A stretch of DNA of 7,459 nucleotides from Pseudomonadota bacterium (GTDB taxonomy: Bacteria > Pseudomonadota > Alphaproteobacteria > Sphingomonadales > Sphingomonadaceae). The notes under the pieces are model-generated. The model saw only the letters and a list, made by a program, of their open reading frames with translations, was not told the DNA's origin and made no database searches. The stretch covers positions 1 to 7,459 of the forward strand of contig JARXKR010000113.1 of NCBI GenBank assembly GCA_030271565.1, read 5' to 3'. The position numbers and the translations under genes are program-made. Below, piece by piece: positions 1 to 5,893 of this stretch (positions within the stretch are counted from its first letter, which is position 1; every line of letters starts with the position of its first letter).

Positions 1-108
1 ACCAAGCGCTGGAAGGGTCGTCCCTACAAGCGCTCGGATGTGAAAAAGGCGATTGTCCGTCTGGCCGAAGGCCAGTCGATCGACATCACCGAAGGAGCGC
101 AGGGTTAA
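1..108 (+). CDS. rplW: Large-subunit ribosomal protein L23, C-terminal end (5' truncated by window)
   Basis: The frame is open from base 1 and ends at TAA 106-108, giving the last 35 residues (TKRWKGRPYKRSDVKKAIVR, then LAEGQSIDITEGAQG). This resembles the end of bacterial L23, where a basic segment is followed by R(S)DxKKAxVxLxEGQ and a short acidic tail (E. coli: GRRSDWKKAYVTLKEGQ). L23 binds 23S rRNA next to the peptide exit and is the docking site for trigger factor and the signal recognition particle; those functions come from family knowledge. The position directly before rplB is the conserved S10-operon order, which supports the call. The start and most of the globular domain lie outside the window, so nothing can be said about them. 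Confidence 0.93.
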   Translation, partial: TKRWKGRPYKRSDVKKAIVRLAEGQSIDITEGAQG

Positions 109-111
109 GCC

Positions 112-948
112 ATGGCACTCAAGAACTATAACCCGACCAGCCCGGCGCGCCGTGCGTTGATCTTGGTCGACAAGTCCGCGCTGTGGAAGGGCAAGCCGCT
201 CAAGGCGCTTACCGAAGGCAAGCACAAGACCGGCGGCCGCAACAACAAGGGCCACGTCACTTCGCGCGGGATCGCTGGCGGTCACAAGCAGAAGTACCGG
301 TTCATCGACTTCAAGCGCCGCAAATGGGATGCCCCTGCGGTGGTTGAACGGATGGAATACGATCCCAACCGCACCGCTTTCATCGCGCTGATCAAGTACG
401 AAGATGGTGAGCAGGCTTACATCATCGCGCCACAGCGCCTTGCCGTTGGCGATTCGGTTGTTGCCGGTGAGAAAACCGACGTGAAGCCGGGCAATGCAAT
501 GCTGCTCAGCACCATGCCGGTCGGCACCATCTGCCACAACGTGGAGATGAAGCCGGGCAAGGGCGGTCAGATCGCCCGTTCGGCCGGCACTTACGTGCAG
601 GTCGTCGGCCGTGACCGCGGGATGGTGATCGTTCGTCTCAATTCGGGCGAGCAGCGTTACCTGCGCGGCGATTGCATGGGCACGGTTGGCGCGGTTTCGA
701 ACCCCGACAACCAGAACCAGAACTTTGGCAAGGCCGGGCGCACGCGCTGGCAGGGCCGTCGTCCGCTGACCCGCGGCGTTGCCAAGAACCCGGTCGATCA
801 CCCGCACGGCGGCGGCGAAGGCCGCACCTCGGGCGGCCGCCACCCGGTTACTCCGTGGGGCAAGCCGACCAAGGGCGCCCGGACCCGCAACAACAAGCAG
901 ACGGACAAGATGATTATCCGTTCGCGTCACGCCAAGAAGAAGAGGTAA
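112..948 (+). CDS. rplB: Large-subunit ribosomal protein L2
   Basis: The 278-residue product is close to the usual 273-278 for bacterial L2. L2 binds 23S rRNA near the peptidyl-transferase centre and is needed for subunit association. The N-terminal OB-like RNA-binding part is visible around residues 40-125 (GGRNNKGHVTSRGIAGGHKQ), and the SH3-like domain follows. The most conserved stretch, NPVDHPHGGGEGR, is at residues 226-238; His230 corresponds to the E. coli His229 implicated in peptidyl transfer. The C-terminus is strongly basic (HAKKKR). The ATG follows the rplW stop by 3 nt, with an AGGG ribosome-binding sequence at 101-104 inside the end of rplW. Nothing is missing or unusual. Confidence 0.99.
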   Translation: MALKNYNPTSPARRALILVDKSALWKGKPLKALTEGKHKTGGRNNKGHVTSRGIAGGHKQKYRFIDFKRRKWDAPAVVERMEYDPNRTAFIALIKYEDGEQAYIIAPQRLAVGDSVVAGEKTDVKPGNAMLLSTMPVGTICHNVEMKPGKGGQIARSAGTYVQVVGRDRGMVIVRLNSGEQRYLRGDCMGTVGAVSNPDNQNQNFGKAGRTRWQGRRPLTRGVAKNPVDHPHGGGEGRTSGGRHPVTPWGKPTKGARTRNNKQTDKMIIRSRHAKKKR

Positions 949-954
949 GCCACC

Positions 955-1236
955 ATGGCACGTTCCGTCTGGAAAGGCCCCTTCGTCGACCTGCACCTGC
1001 TGAAGAAGGCGGAAGCCGCGCAGGATCAGGGCAGCAGCCGCGCCAGTCCCATCAAGACCTGGTCGCGTCGTTCGACGATCCTGCCGCAGTTCGTTGGACT
1101 GACGTTCAACGTCTACAACGGTCGCAAGTTCATCCCCGTCTCGGTCAACGAAGACATGGTCGGCCACAAGCTTGGTGAATTTGCGCCCACGCGCACCTTC
1201 CCCGGCCACGCCGCAGACAAGAAGGGCAAACGCTGA
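955..1236 (+). CDS. rpsS: Small-subunit ribosomal protein S19
   Basis: The 93-residue product matches bacterial S19 (92 in E. coli) along its whole length. It begins MARSVWKGPFVDLHLLKK, carries TWSRRSTILP at residues 35-44, and ends with the family signature MVGHKLGEFAPTRTFPGHAA (68-87) plus a basic tail. S19 sits in the head of the 30S subunit, pairs with S13 and reaches toward the A-site tRNA and the 50S through an intersubunit bridge. The start is 6 nt after the rplB stop and is preceded by AAGAGG at 940-945, which lies in the rplB coding end. Its TGA shares one base with the rplV ATG, so the two are probably translationally coupled. Confidence 0.99.
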   Translation: MARSVWKGPFVDLHLLKKAEAAQDQGSSRASPIKTWSRRSTILPQFVGLTFNVYNGRKFIPVSVNEDMVGHKLGEFAPTRTFPGHAADKKGKR

Positions 1237-1622
1237 TGGGCAAGGAAAAGTCTCCGCGCCGCGTTGCTGACAACGAAGCGCTGTCGGTCGGGACCACCAT
1301 CCGTGGTTCGGCCCAGAAGCTCAACCTGGTTGCTGCGCTGATCCGCGGCCGCAAGGTGGAGGACGCGATGAACATCCTCGCTTTCTCGAAGCGGGCGATG
1401 GCAGTTGACGCACGCAAGGTGCTCGCCTCGGCGATCGCCAATGCGGAAAACAACCATAACCTCGACGTCGATGCGCTGGTGGTGGCTGAAGCCAGCGTCG
1501 GCAAGTCGATCACGATGAAGCGCTTCCACACCCGCGGTCGCGGCAAGTCGACCCGGATCCTCAAGCCGATCAGCCGGCTGCGGATTGTGGTGCGCGAACA
1601 AGCTGAAGCTGGGGAGGCCTGA
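1236..1622 (+). CDS. rplV: Large-subunit ribosomal protein L22
   Basis: L22 lines the nascent-peptide exit tunnel. The 128-residue product is longer than E. coli L22 (110), with about 10-15 extra residues at the N-terminus and a short acidic tail (EQAEAGEA). The conserved core is clear: IRGSAQKLNLVAALIRGRKV at about 22-41, the A-rich helix KVLASAIANAENNHNLD at 61-77, and the long beta-hairpin from about residue 93 to 120. The tip-proximal Met94-Lys95-Arg96, the MKR triplet whose deletion gives erythromycin resistance in E. coli, is intact. The ATG overlaps the rpsS stop by one base (TGATG), with GAAGGG at 1221-1226 as the ribosome-binding sequence. Confidence 0.98.
   Translation: MGKEKSPRRVADNEALSVGTTIRGSAQKLNLVAALIRGRKVEDAMNILAFSKRAMAVDARKVLASAIANAENNHNLDVDALVVAEASVGKSITMKRFHTRGRGKSTRILKPISRLRIVVREQAEAGEA
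1611..1617 (+). promoter_or_regulatory. Shine-Dalgarno for rpsC, fixes the start at 1624
   Basis: GGGGAGG lies six bases before ATG 1624, inside the end of rplV. This supports the start giving MGHKSNPIGLRL, the canonical S3 N-terminus, over an upstream in-frame GTG at 1585. Confidence 0.85.
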
Positions 1623-1623
1623 G

Positions 1624-2337
1624 ATGGGTCACAAAAGCAATCCGATCGGCCTGCGCCTCCAGATCAACCGCACCTGGGACAGCCGCTGGTACGCCGAAGG
1701 CAAAAATTACACCCAGCTGCTTGAGCAAGACCTCAAGATGCGCAAGTTCATCATGGATACACTGCCGCAGGCCGCGATTTCCAAGGTGGTGATCGAGCGT
1801 CCGGCCAAGCTGTGCCGCGTTTCGATCTATGCTGCACGTCCCGGCGTGATCATCGGCAAGAAGGGCGCTGACATCGAAAAGCTGCGCTCGCAGCTCGCCA
1901 AGATGACCACCGGCAGCGACGTCAAGCTGAACATCGTCGAAATCCGCAAGCCGGAGGTCGATGCACGGCTCGTTGCGCAGGGCATCGCCGACCAGCTGAT
2001 CCGCCGCGTGGCGTTCCGCCGCGCGATGAAGCGGGCGATGCAGTCGGCCATGCGGCTTGGCGCTGAAGGCATCAAGGTGGTTTGCGGTGGCCGTCTCGGC
2101 GGGGCTGAAATCGCCCGGGTCGAACAGTACCGCGAAGGCCGCGTGCCGCTCCACACGCTGCGTGCCAATATCGACTATGCCGATGTCGAAGCGCTGACGA
2201 CTTACGGGATCATCGGCATCAAGGTGTGGGTGTTCAAGGGCGAAATCCTTGGTCACGACCCGATGGCGCAAGATCGCCTGATGCTCGAAGCCCAGACCAC
2301 GGGCGTTCGTCCGGCTCGCGAAGATCGCAGGAATTAA
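1624..2337 (+). CDS. rpsC: Small-subunit ribosomal protein S3
   Basis: The product is 237 residues (233 in E. coli). I chose ATG 1624 because it gives the family N-terminus MGHKSNPIGLRL and has a strong GGGGAGG upstream; an in-frame GTG at 1585 would only add 13 residues overlapping rplV. A type-II KH domain is visible, with the GxxG loop Gly78-Lys79-Lys80-Gly81 inside RPGVIIGKKGADIEKLR. The C-terminal S3 domain carries FRRAMKRAMQSAMRLGAEGI (131-150) and SGRLGG-like GGRLGGAEIARVEQYREGRV (155-174). Arg132, Arg133 and Lys136 correspond to the mRNA-entry residues linked to helicase activity in E. coli S3. S3 forms the mRNA entry pore with S4 and S5. It is preceded by rplV with a 1-nt gap, and rplP follows 3 nt after the stop. 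Confidence 0.98.
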   Translation: MGHKSNPIGLRLQINRTWDSRWYAEGKNYTQLLEQDLKMRKFIMDTLPQAAISKVVIERPAKLCRVSIYAARPGVIIGKKGADIEKLRSQLAKMTTGSDVKLNIVEIRKPEVDARLVAQGIADQLIRRVAFRRAMKRAMQSAMRLGAEGIKVVCGGRLGGAEIARVEQYREGRVPLHTLRANIDYADVEALTTYGIIGIKVWVFKGEILGHDPMAQDRLMLEAQTTGVRPAREDRRN

Positions 2338-2340
2338 GCC

Positions 2341-2775
2341 ATGTTGCAGCCTAAAAAGCACAAGTTCCGCAAGGCCTTCAAGGGCCGGATCAAGGGCGAC
2401 GCCAAGGGCGGCACCGATCTGAACTTTGGTTCGTACGGCCTCAAAGCCCTTGAGCCCGAGCGGATCACCGCGCGCCAGATCGAGGCGGCTCGCCGTGCGA
2501 TCACTCGCCACATCAAGCGCCAGGGCCGTCTCTGGATCCGCATCTTCCCGGACGTGCCGGTGTCGAAGAAGCCAGCCGAAGTCCGTCAGGGCAAGGGCAA
2601 GGGTTCGGTCGAATACTGGGCCGCACGGGTCAAGCCCGGCCGGATTTTGTTCGAGCTCGACGGTGTTGCGGGGCCTCTCGCCGCCGAAGCCTTCAGCCGC
2701 GCAGCGATGAAGCTGCCGATCAAGGTCAAGGTCGTCGCCCGCCTGGGTGACACCAGCCATCTGGGAGCCGTATGA
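2341..2775 (+). CDS. rplP: Large-subunit ribosomal protein L16
   Basis: L16 organises the A-site region of the 50S subunit and is among the last proteins assembled. The product is 144 residues against 136 in E. coli; the surplus is mostly a C-terminal tail (LGDTSHLGAV). It begins MLQPKKHKFRKAFKGRIKG, as the family does, and carries ITARQIEAARRAITRHIKRQ at 42-61 and PAEVRQGKGKGSVEYW at 78-93. Arg82 aligns with E. coli L16 Arg81, the arginine hydroxylated by RoxA/YcfD in some bacteria; whether that happens here cannot be seen. A CAGGAA ribosome-binding sequence sits at 2328-2333 within the rpsC end. The stop is embedded in an ATGATG that also holds the rpmC start. Confidence 0.99.
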   Translation: MLQPKKHKFRKAFKGRIKGDAKGGTDLNFGSYGLKALEPERITARQIEAARRAITRHIKRQGRLWIRIFPDVPVSKKPAEVRQGKGKGSVEYWAARVKPGRILFELDGVAGPLAAEAFSRAAMKLPIKVKVVARLGDTSHLGAV

Positions 2776-2990
2776 TGGCCAAGAAGCAATCGAACCAGAC
2801 CAGCGATCTGCGCGCCAAGAGCGACGATCAGCTGACCGCCGACCTCGGCGACCTCAAGCGCGAGGCTTTCAACCTGCGCTTCCAGGCCGCGACCAACCAG
2901 CTCGAGCGTCCTGCCCGCATCAAGGAAGTGCGCCGCGGTATTGCCCGGGTCAAAACGTTGCAGGGCGAACGCGCCCGCACGGCCAAGTAA
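2772..2990 (+). CDS. rpmC: Large-subunit ribosomal protein L29
   Basis: This small, helical protein is 72 residues (63 in E. coli), with the L29 core DLRAKSDDQLTADLGDLKRE at 12-31 followed by AFNLRFQAATNQLERPARIK at 32-51. L29 binds 23S rRNA beside L23 at the tunnel exit and forms part of the platform for nascent-chain factors. The N-terminus (MMAKKQSNQT) is about nine residues longer than the E. coli protein. Two adjacent ATGs are possible: 2772, overlapping the rplP stop by 4 nt, and 2775, overlapping by 1 nt. GGGAG at 2763-2767 is 4 nt from the first and 7 nt from the second, so the second may be the main start; the proteins differ only by one Met. Confidence 0.96.
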   Translation: MMAKKQSNQTSDLRAKSDDQLTADLGDLKREAFNLRFQAATNQLERPARIKEVRRGIARVKTLQGERARTAK

Positions 2991-2994
2991 GGAG
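2988..2994 (+). promoter_or_regulatory. Shine-Dalgarno for rpsQ, fixes the start at 3001
   Basis: TAAGGAG, whose TAA is the rpmC stop, ends six bases before ATG 3001. It argues against an in-frame TTG at 2941, which would add 20 residues that do not belong to S17 and overlap rpmC. Confidence 0.85.
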
Positions 2995-3000
2995 CCCACG

Positions 3001-3270
3001 ATGCCCAAGCGTATTCTGACCGGGACCGTGGTTTCCGACAAGACCGACAAGACCGTGGTCGTGAAGGTCGAACGCAAGGTGAAGCACCCGCTCTACGGGA
3101 AGATCATCCGCCGTTCGAAGAAGTATCACGCCCACGACGAAGACAACGCGTTCAAGACCGGTGAGACCGTGCGGATCGAAGAGACCCGCCCGCTCTCGAA
3201 GCTCAAGACCTGGAAGGTGATCGAACGTGTCACCGCCAGCAAGGGCACCGCGGTCGAGGCTGATGTTTGA
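3001..3270 (+). CDS. rpsQ: Small-subunit ribosomal protein S17
   Basis: The 89-residue product (84 in E. coli) is an OB-fold protein that binds 16S rRNA early in 30S assembly, in the body of the subunit. It opens MPKRILTGTVVSDKTDKTVV, continues with the basic RNA-binding loop KHPLYGKIIRRSKKYHAHDE, and carries the family signature GETVRIEETRPLSKLKTWKV at residues 54-73. The C-terminus has a short extra tail (ASKGTAVEADV). It is the last gene of the S10 operon in the E. coli arrangement, and here too it is followed by a clear gap of 83 bases before rplN. Confidence 0.99.
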   Translation: MPKRILTGTVVSDKTDKTVVVKVERKVKHPLYGKIIRRSKKYHAHDEDNAFKTGETVRIEETRPLSKLKTWKVIERVTASKGTAVEADV

Positions 3271-3284
3271 GGGCCTACGCCCTC
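3269..3284 (+). repeat. Perfect 6-bp hairpin at the rpsQ stop
   Basis: GAGGGC-CTAC-GCCCTC is a perfect 6-bp stem with a 4-base loop, starting in the rpsQ TGA. A run of six T (3300-3305) comes 15 bases later, too far for a standard intrinsic terminator. It may be a weak terminator, an mRNA-end stabiliser or chance; the sequence alone does not decide. Confidence 0.45.
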
Positions 3285-3353
3285 GGTGCTGACGTTAAAT
3301 TTTTTGGAACTGCCGGACGGGTTTCGGCAAGCCAGTAAGAAGGAACCGGATCA
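3271..3353 (+). promoter_or_regulatory. S10/spc operon boundary region
   Basis: This 83-base non-coding gap is the largest between genes of the cluster and falls where E. coli has the spc promoter. It contains most of the GAGGGC/GCCCTC hairpin (3269-3284), a locally AT-rich patch TTAAATTTTTT (3295-3305), and a second hairpin, TGCCGGA/TTCGGCA, at 3311-3329 with one G-T pair and a 5-base loop. The rplN ribosome-binding sequence AAGAAGGA is at 3337-3344, nine bases before the ATG. CTGACG at 3289-3294 resembles a -35 element, but no acceptable -10 lies 16-18 bases downstream, so a promoter is suggested by position only. Confidence 0.45.
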
Positions 3354-3722
3354 ATGATCCAGATGCAATCCCAGCTTGAGGTCGCTGACAACAGCGGGGC
3401 CAAGCGCGTCCAGTGCATCAAGGTGCTGGGCGGATCGAAGCGCCGGGTAGCCGGCGTTGGCGACATCATCGTGGTGTCGGTCAAGGAAGCCCAGCCGCGC
3501 ACCCGCGTGAAGAAGGGCGACGTTCACCGCGCGGTGATCGTGCGCACCCGCAAGGAAGTGCGCCGCGCCGATGGCAGCGTGATCCGCTTCGACAGCAATG
3601 CTGCCGTGCTGATCAACAAGAACTCGGAGCCGATCGGCACGCGCATCTTTGGCCCGGTGGTCCGCGAACTGCGCAGCAAAGGCTACATGAAGATCATCAG
3701 CCTCGCGCCGGAGGTGCTGTAA
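3354..3722 (+). CDS. rplN: Large-subunit ribosomal protein L14
   Basis: The 122-residue product (123 in E. coli) is highly conserved: MIQMQSQLEVADNSGAKRVQ at the N-terminus, CIKVLGG next, then VRRADGSVIRFDSNAAVLIN at 69-88 and EPIGTRIFGPVVREL at 92-106. L14 is a beta-barrel protein at the subunit interface of the 50S; it contacts L19, takes part in an intersubunit bridge, and is the docking site of the silencing factor RsfS in other bacteria. It is the first gene of the spc group after the 83-base gap, with its own good ribosome-binding sequence. The stop overlaps the rplX start by one base (TAATG). Confidence 0.99.
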   Translation: MIQMQSQLEVADNSGAKRVQCIKVLGGSKRRVAGVGDIIVVSVKEAQPRTRVKKGDVHRAVIVRTRKEVRRADGSVIRFDSNAAVLINKNSEPIGTRIFGPVVRELRSKGYMKIISLAPEVL

Positions 3723-4045
3723 TGGGTGCCGCAAAGATCAAGAAGGGTGACAGCGTCGTCGTCCGTTCGGGCAAGGACAAGGGCCGCAGCGGCACTGTCA
3801 TGCAGGTCATGCCGAAAGACGGCAAAGTCCTCGTCTCGGGCGTGAATGTTGCTGCCCGTCACCGCAAGCCGAGCCAGGCCAACCCGCAGGGCGGGATTGA
3901 CCGGCGCGAAGCTCCGATGGCGATTTCCAAGGTCGGCCTGGCTGACCCCAAGACCGGCAAGGCCACCCGCGTGCGTTTTGAAACTGCCAAGGACGGCACC
4001 AAGACCCGCATCGCAGTCAAGTCCGGGGAGAAGATCGATGGTTGA
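3722..4045 (+). CDS. rplX: Large-subunit ribosomal protein L24
   Basis: The 107-residue product (104 in E. coli) starts MGAAKIKKGDSVVVRSGKDK and has a KOW motif at about residues 6-33 (IKKGDSVVVRSGKDKGRSG). The conserved NPQGGIDRREAPMAISKVGL is at 54-73. L24 is one of the two assembly initiators of the large subunit, binding the 5' domain of 23S rRNA and lying near the tunnel exit. The ATG at 3722 overlaps the rplN stop by one base and gives the correct family N-terminus; a much longer in-frame reading beginning near 3413 runs through rplN and has no homologous sequence. Its last 8 bases overlap rplE. Confidence 0.98.
   Translation: MGAAKIKKGDSVVVRSGKDKGRSGTVMQVMPKDGKVLVSGVNVAARHRKPSQANPQGGIDRREAPMAISKVGLADPKTGKATRVRFETAKDGTKTRIAVKSGEKIDG
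4025..4030 (+). promoter_or_regulatory. Shine-Dalgarno for rplE, within the end of rplX
   Basis: GGGGAG ends seven bases before ATG 4038 and supports that start for L5. The bases CGGGG (4024-4028) can pair with CCCCG (4054-4058) just inside rplE, so the site could be masked in the mRNA. Confidence 0.75.
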
Positions 4046-4619
4046 TTCCACTACCCCGCGCATGAAGGCGAAGTACGACACGGAAGTGGCCAAGGCCATG
4101 ACCGAGAAGTTCGGCTACACCAACGTGATGGAAGTGCCCCGGATCGAAAAGATCACGCTCAACATGGGCGTTGGCGAAGGCAGCCAGGACAAGAAGAAGG
4201 TCACGACCGCCGCTGAAGAAATGGCACTGATCGCTGGCCAGAAGCCGGTCATCACCAAGGCCAAGAAGTCGATCGCCCAGTTCAAGCTGCGCGAAGGCAT
4301 GCCGATCGGTTGCAAGGTTACCCTGCGCCGCGAACGCATGTACGAATTTCTCGACCGTCTGATCACCGTCGCCATGCCCCGCATCCGCGATTTCCGCGGG
4401 CTCAATCCCAAGAGCTTCGATGGCCGCGGCAACTACGCGATGGGTCTCAAGGAACAGATCATTTTTCCTGAGATCAGCTACGACCAGATCGAAAAGGTGC
4501 GCGGCATGGATATCATTGTCACCACCACTGCCAATACCGACGACGAAGCGCGCGAGCTGCTCCGCCTGTTCGGTTTCCCGTTCCCGCTGGAAGCTGCTCC
4601 CGAGCAGCAGGCCGCGTAA
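4038..4619 (+). CDS. rplE: Large-subunit ribosomal protein L5
   Basis: L5 binds 5S rRNA with L18 and L25-type proteins and forms part of the central protuberance, touching the 30S head and P-site tRNA. The product is 193 residues (179 in E. coli), longer by a short N-terminal piece (MVDSTTPR) and a tail rich in Ala/Gln (EAAPEQQAA). Family landmarks are VPRIEKITLNMGVGEGSQDK at 33-52, ITKAKKSIAQFKLREGMPIG at 72-91 and MPRIRDFRGLNPKSFDGRGN at 113-132. I chose ATG 4038 because of the GGGGAG seven bases upstream and the family-length N-terminus; upstream in-frame codons would lie deep in rplX. The start overlaps rplX by 8 nt, which points to translational coupling. Confidence 0.98.
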   Translation: MVDSTTPRMKAKYDTEVAKAMTEKFGYTNVMEVPRIEKITLNMGVGEGSQDKKKVTTAAEEMALIAGQKPVITKAKKSIAQFKLREGMPIGCKVTLRRERMYEFLDRLITVAMPRIRDFRGLNPKSFDGRGNYAMGLKEQIIFPEISYDQIEKVRGMDIIVTTTANTDDEARELLRLFGFPFPLEAAPEQQAA

Positions 4620-4648
4620 AGATAATCTGAGGAAGAGAGCTTAAGTCC

Positions 4649-4954
4649 ATGGCGAAACTGAGTTCCGTAAACAAAAACGAGCGACGCAAGAAGCTCGTGA
4701 AACAGTATGCCGGCAAGTATGCCGCGCTGAAGGCCCAGGCCGACGACAAGTCGCTCGACGATGGCGAGCGTTTGATGGCGCGCCTGAAGATGGCCGAACT
4801 TCCGCGCAATGCGAACCCAACCAGGGTCCGTAACCGTTGCGTCACCACCGGCCGTCCGCGCGGCTATTATCGCAAGTTCGGCCTTTGTCGGATCGAGTTG
4901 CGGGATAAAGGCAACAAGGGCCTTATCCCCGGCCTGACCAAGTCGAGCTGGTAA
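4649..4954 (+). CDS. rpsN: Small-subunit ribosomal protein S14, zinc-independent form
   Basis: The product has 101 residues, the same as E. coli S14. It carries RNRCVTTGRPRGYYRKFGLC at 61-80 and ends IPGLTKSSW, the family C-terminus. Only two cysteines (64 and 80) are present, so there is no four-cysteine zinc ribbon; this is the long zinc-free class rather than the short zinc-binding class of about 61 residues. S14 lies in the 30S head beside S3 and S10. It follows rplE by 29 nt, one of the larger gaps inside the spc group. The best ribosome-binding candidate is GAGAG at 4635-4639, nine bases from the ATG, weaker than those of its neighbours. Confidence 0.99.
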   Translation: MAKLSSVNKNERRKKLVKQYAGKYAALKAQADDKSLDDGERLMARLKMAELPRNANPTRVRNRCVTTGRPRGYYRKFGLCRIELRDKGNKGLIPGLTKSSW

Positions 4955-4964
4955 GGATCAAGGC

Positions 4965-5360
4965 ATGGCACTGACCGATCCCCTGGGTGATATGCTCACC
5001 CGCATCCGCAACGGCCAGCGTGCGAAGAAGGACTCTGTCCTTTCGCCGGCTTCGAAGCTGCGCACCCGCGTGCTCGAAGTTCTGCAGCGCGAAGGCTATA
5101 TCCGTGGCTATACGGAGGACGCTACCGGCGTTCACCCGCAGCTGCGGATCGAACTGAAGTATTTCGAGGGCGAACCTGCGATCAAGCACGTTGCCCGCGT
5201 CTCCAAGCCGGGCCGCCGCGTCTACTCGGGTTCGAAGGAACTCCCGGTGGTCCGCAACGGGCTTGGCATCACCATCGTCTCGACGCCGCGCGGCGTGCTC
5301 TCGGATGCCGAAGCACGCGTGCAAAACGTCGGTGGCGAAGTGCTGGCGGAGGTATTCTGA
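4965..5360 (+). CDS. rpsH: Small-subunit ribosomal protein S8
   Basis: The 131-residue product (130 in E. coli) begins MALTDPLGDMLTRIRNGQRA and ends with the 16S rRNA-binding C-terminal domain, VVRNGLGITIVSTPRGVLSD at 95-114 followed by AEARVQNVGGEVLAEVF. S8 binds the central domain of 16S rRNA (helix 21) and nucleates platform assembly. In E. coli S8 also represses translation of the spc mRNA by binding near the rplX/rplE junction; whether that control exists here is not shown. AAGGA at 4953-4957, overlapping the rpsN stop, sits seven bases before the ATG. The stop overlaps the rplF start by one base. Confidence 0.99.
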   Translation: MALTDPLGDMLTRIRNGQRAKKDSVLSPASKLRTRVLEVLQREGYIRGYTEDATGVHPQLRIELKYFEGEPAIKHVARVSKPGRRVYSGSKELPVVRNGLGITIVSTPRGVLSDAEARVQNVGGEVLAEVF

Positions 5361-5893
5361 TGAGCCGCATCGGTAAACGTCCGGTGTCGATCCCAAGCGG
5401 CGTCACCGCCGTGATCGAGGGCGGCATCCTCTCGGTCAAGGGCCCCAAAGGCACCCTGACGCTGGGGCTGCGCGACGAGATCGCCTACAAAGTCGAAGGT
5501 GACAGCATTTCGGTGCTGCCCGCAAACGACAGCAAGCAGGCGCGCGCCTTCTGGGGCATGCAGCGGACGCTGGTCGACAACCTGATCACCGGGGTGACCG
5601 AGGGCTATACCAAGGTCCTGGAAATCACCGGTGTCGGGTATCGTGCCAACTCGCAGGGCAAGAACCTCAAGCTGCAGCTCGGCTTCAGCCACGATGTTGA
5701 TTATTCGGTGCCCGAAGGGATCGAGATCAAGACCCCGGATAACACCACGATCGAGATCTCGGGGATCGACAAGCAGAAGGTCGGCCAGGTGGCCGCAGAG
5801 ATCCGCCGCTGGCGCAAGCCCGAGCCGTACAAGGGCAAGGGCATCAAGTACCGCGGCGAGTACATCTTCCGCAAGGAAGGGAAGAAGAAGTAA
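5360..5893 (+). CDS. rplF: Large-subunit ribosomal protein L6
   Basis: The product has 177 residues, identical in length to E. coli L6. L6 consists of two similar domains, seen here as about residues 1-82 (MSRIGKRPVSIPSGV, LSVKGPKGTL) and 83-177 (LEITGVGYRANSQGKNLKLQ). The family signature PEPYKGKGIKYRGEYIFRKE is at 154-173, followed by a lysine tail. L6 binds 23S rRNA near the sarcin-ricin loop and the factor-binding site. GGAGG at 5348-5352, in the end of rpsH, lies seven bases before the ATG, which shares one base with the rpsH stop. Its own stop overlaps the rplR ATG by one base. Confidence 0.99.
   Translation: MSRIGKRPVSIPSGVTAVIEGGILSVKGPKGTLTLGLRDEIAYKVEGDSISVLPANDSKQARAFWGMQRTLVDNLITGVTEGYTKVLEITGVGYRANSQGKNLKLQLGFSHDVDYSVPEGIEIKTPDNTTIEISGIDKQKVGQVAAEIRRWRKPEPYKGKGIKYRGEYIFRKEGKKK

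Noticed and set aside
672..1178. A 168-residue + strand frame across rplB and rpsS
   Set aside because: It is out of frame with both L2 and S19, which explain the region fully, and its Arg/Pro/Gln-rich composition is a frame-shifted shadow.
1585..1623. Upstream GTG start for rpsC giving 13 extra residues
   Set aside because: S3 proteins begin at the MGHKSNPIGLRL position, and the strong GGGGAGG site lies just before ATG 1624.
1570..2760. A 396-residue open frame on the - strand opposite rpsC and rplP
   Set aside because: It lies antisense to two unmistakable ribosomal protein genes. Its composition (rich in His, Asp, Leu, Ala) is typical of the complement of GC-rich coding sequence, and it resembles no known family.
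2941..3000. Upstream TTG start for rpsQ giving 20 extra residues
   Set aside because: The added sequence overlaps rpmC in another frame and is not part of S17; ATG 3001 has a good TAAGGAG site.
3289..3332. Possible promoter elements (CTGACG at 3289, TTGGAA at 3304) before rplN
   Set aside because: No acceptable -10 sequence occurs at 16-18 bases from either element, so I do not call a promoter on sequence alone.
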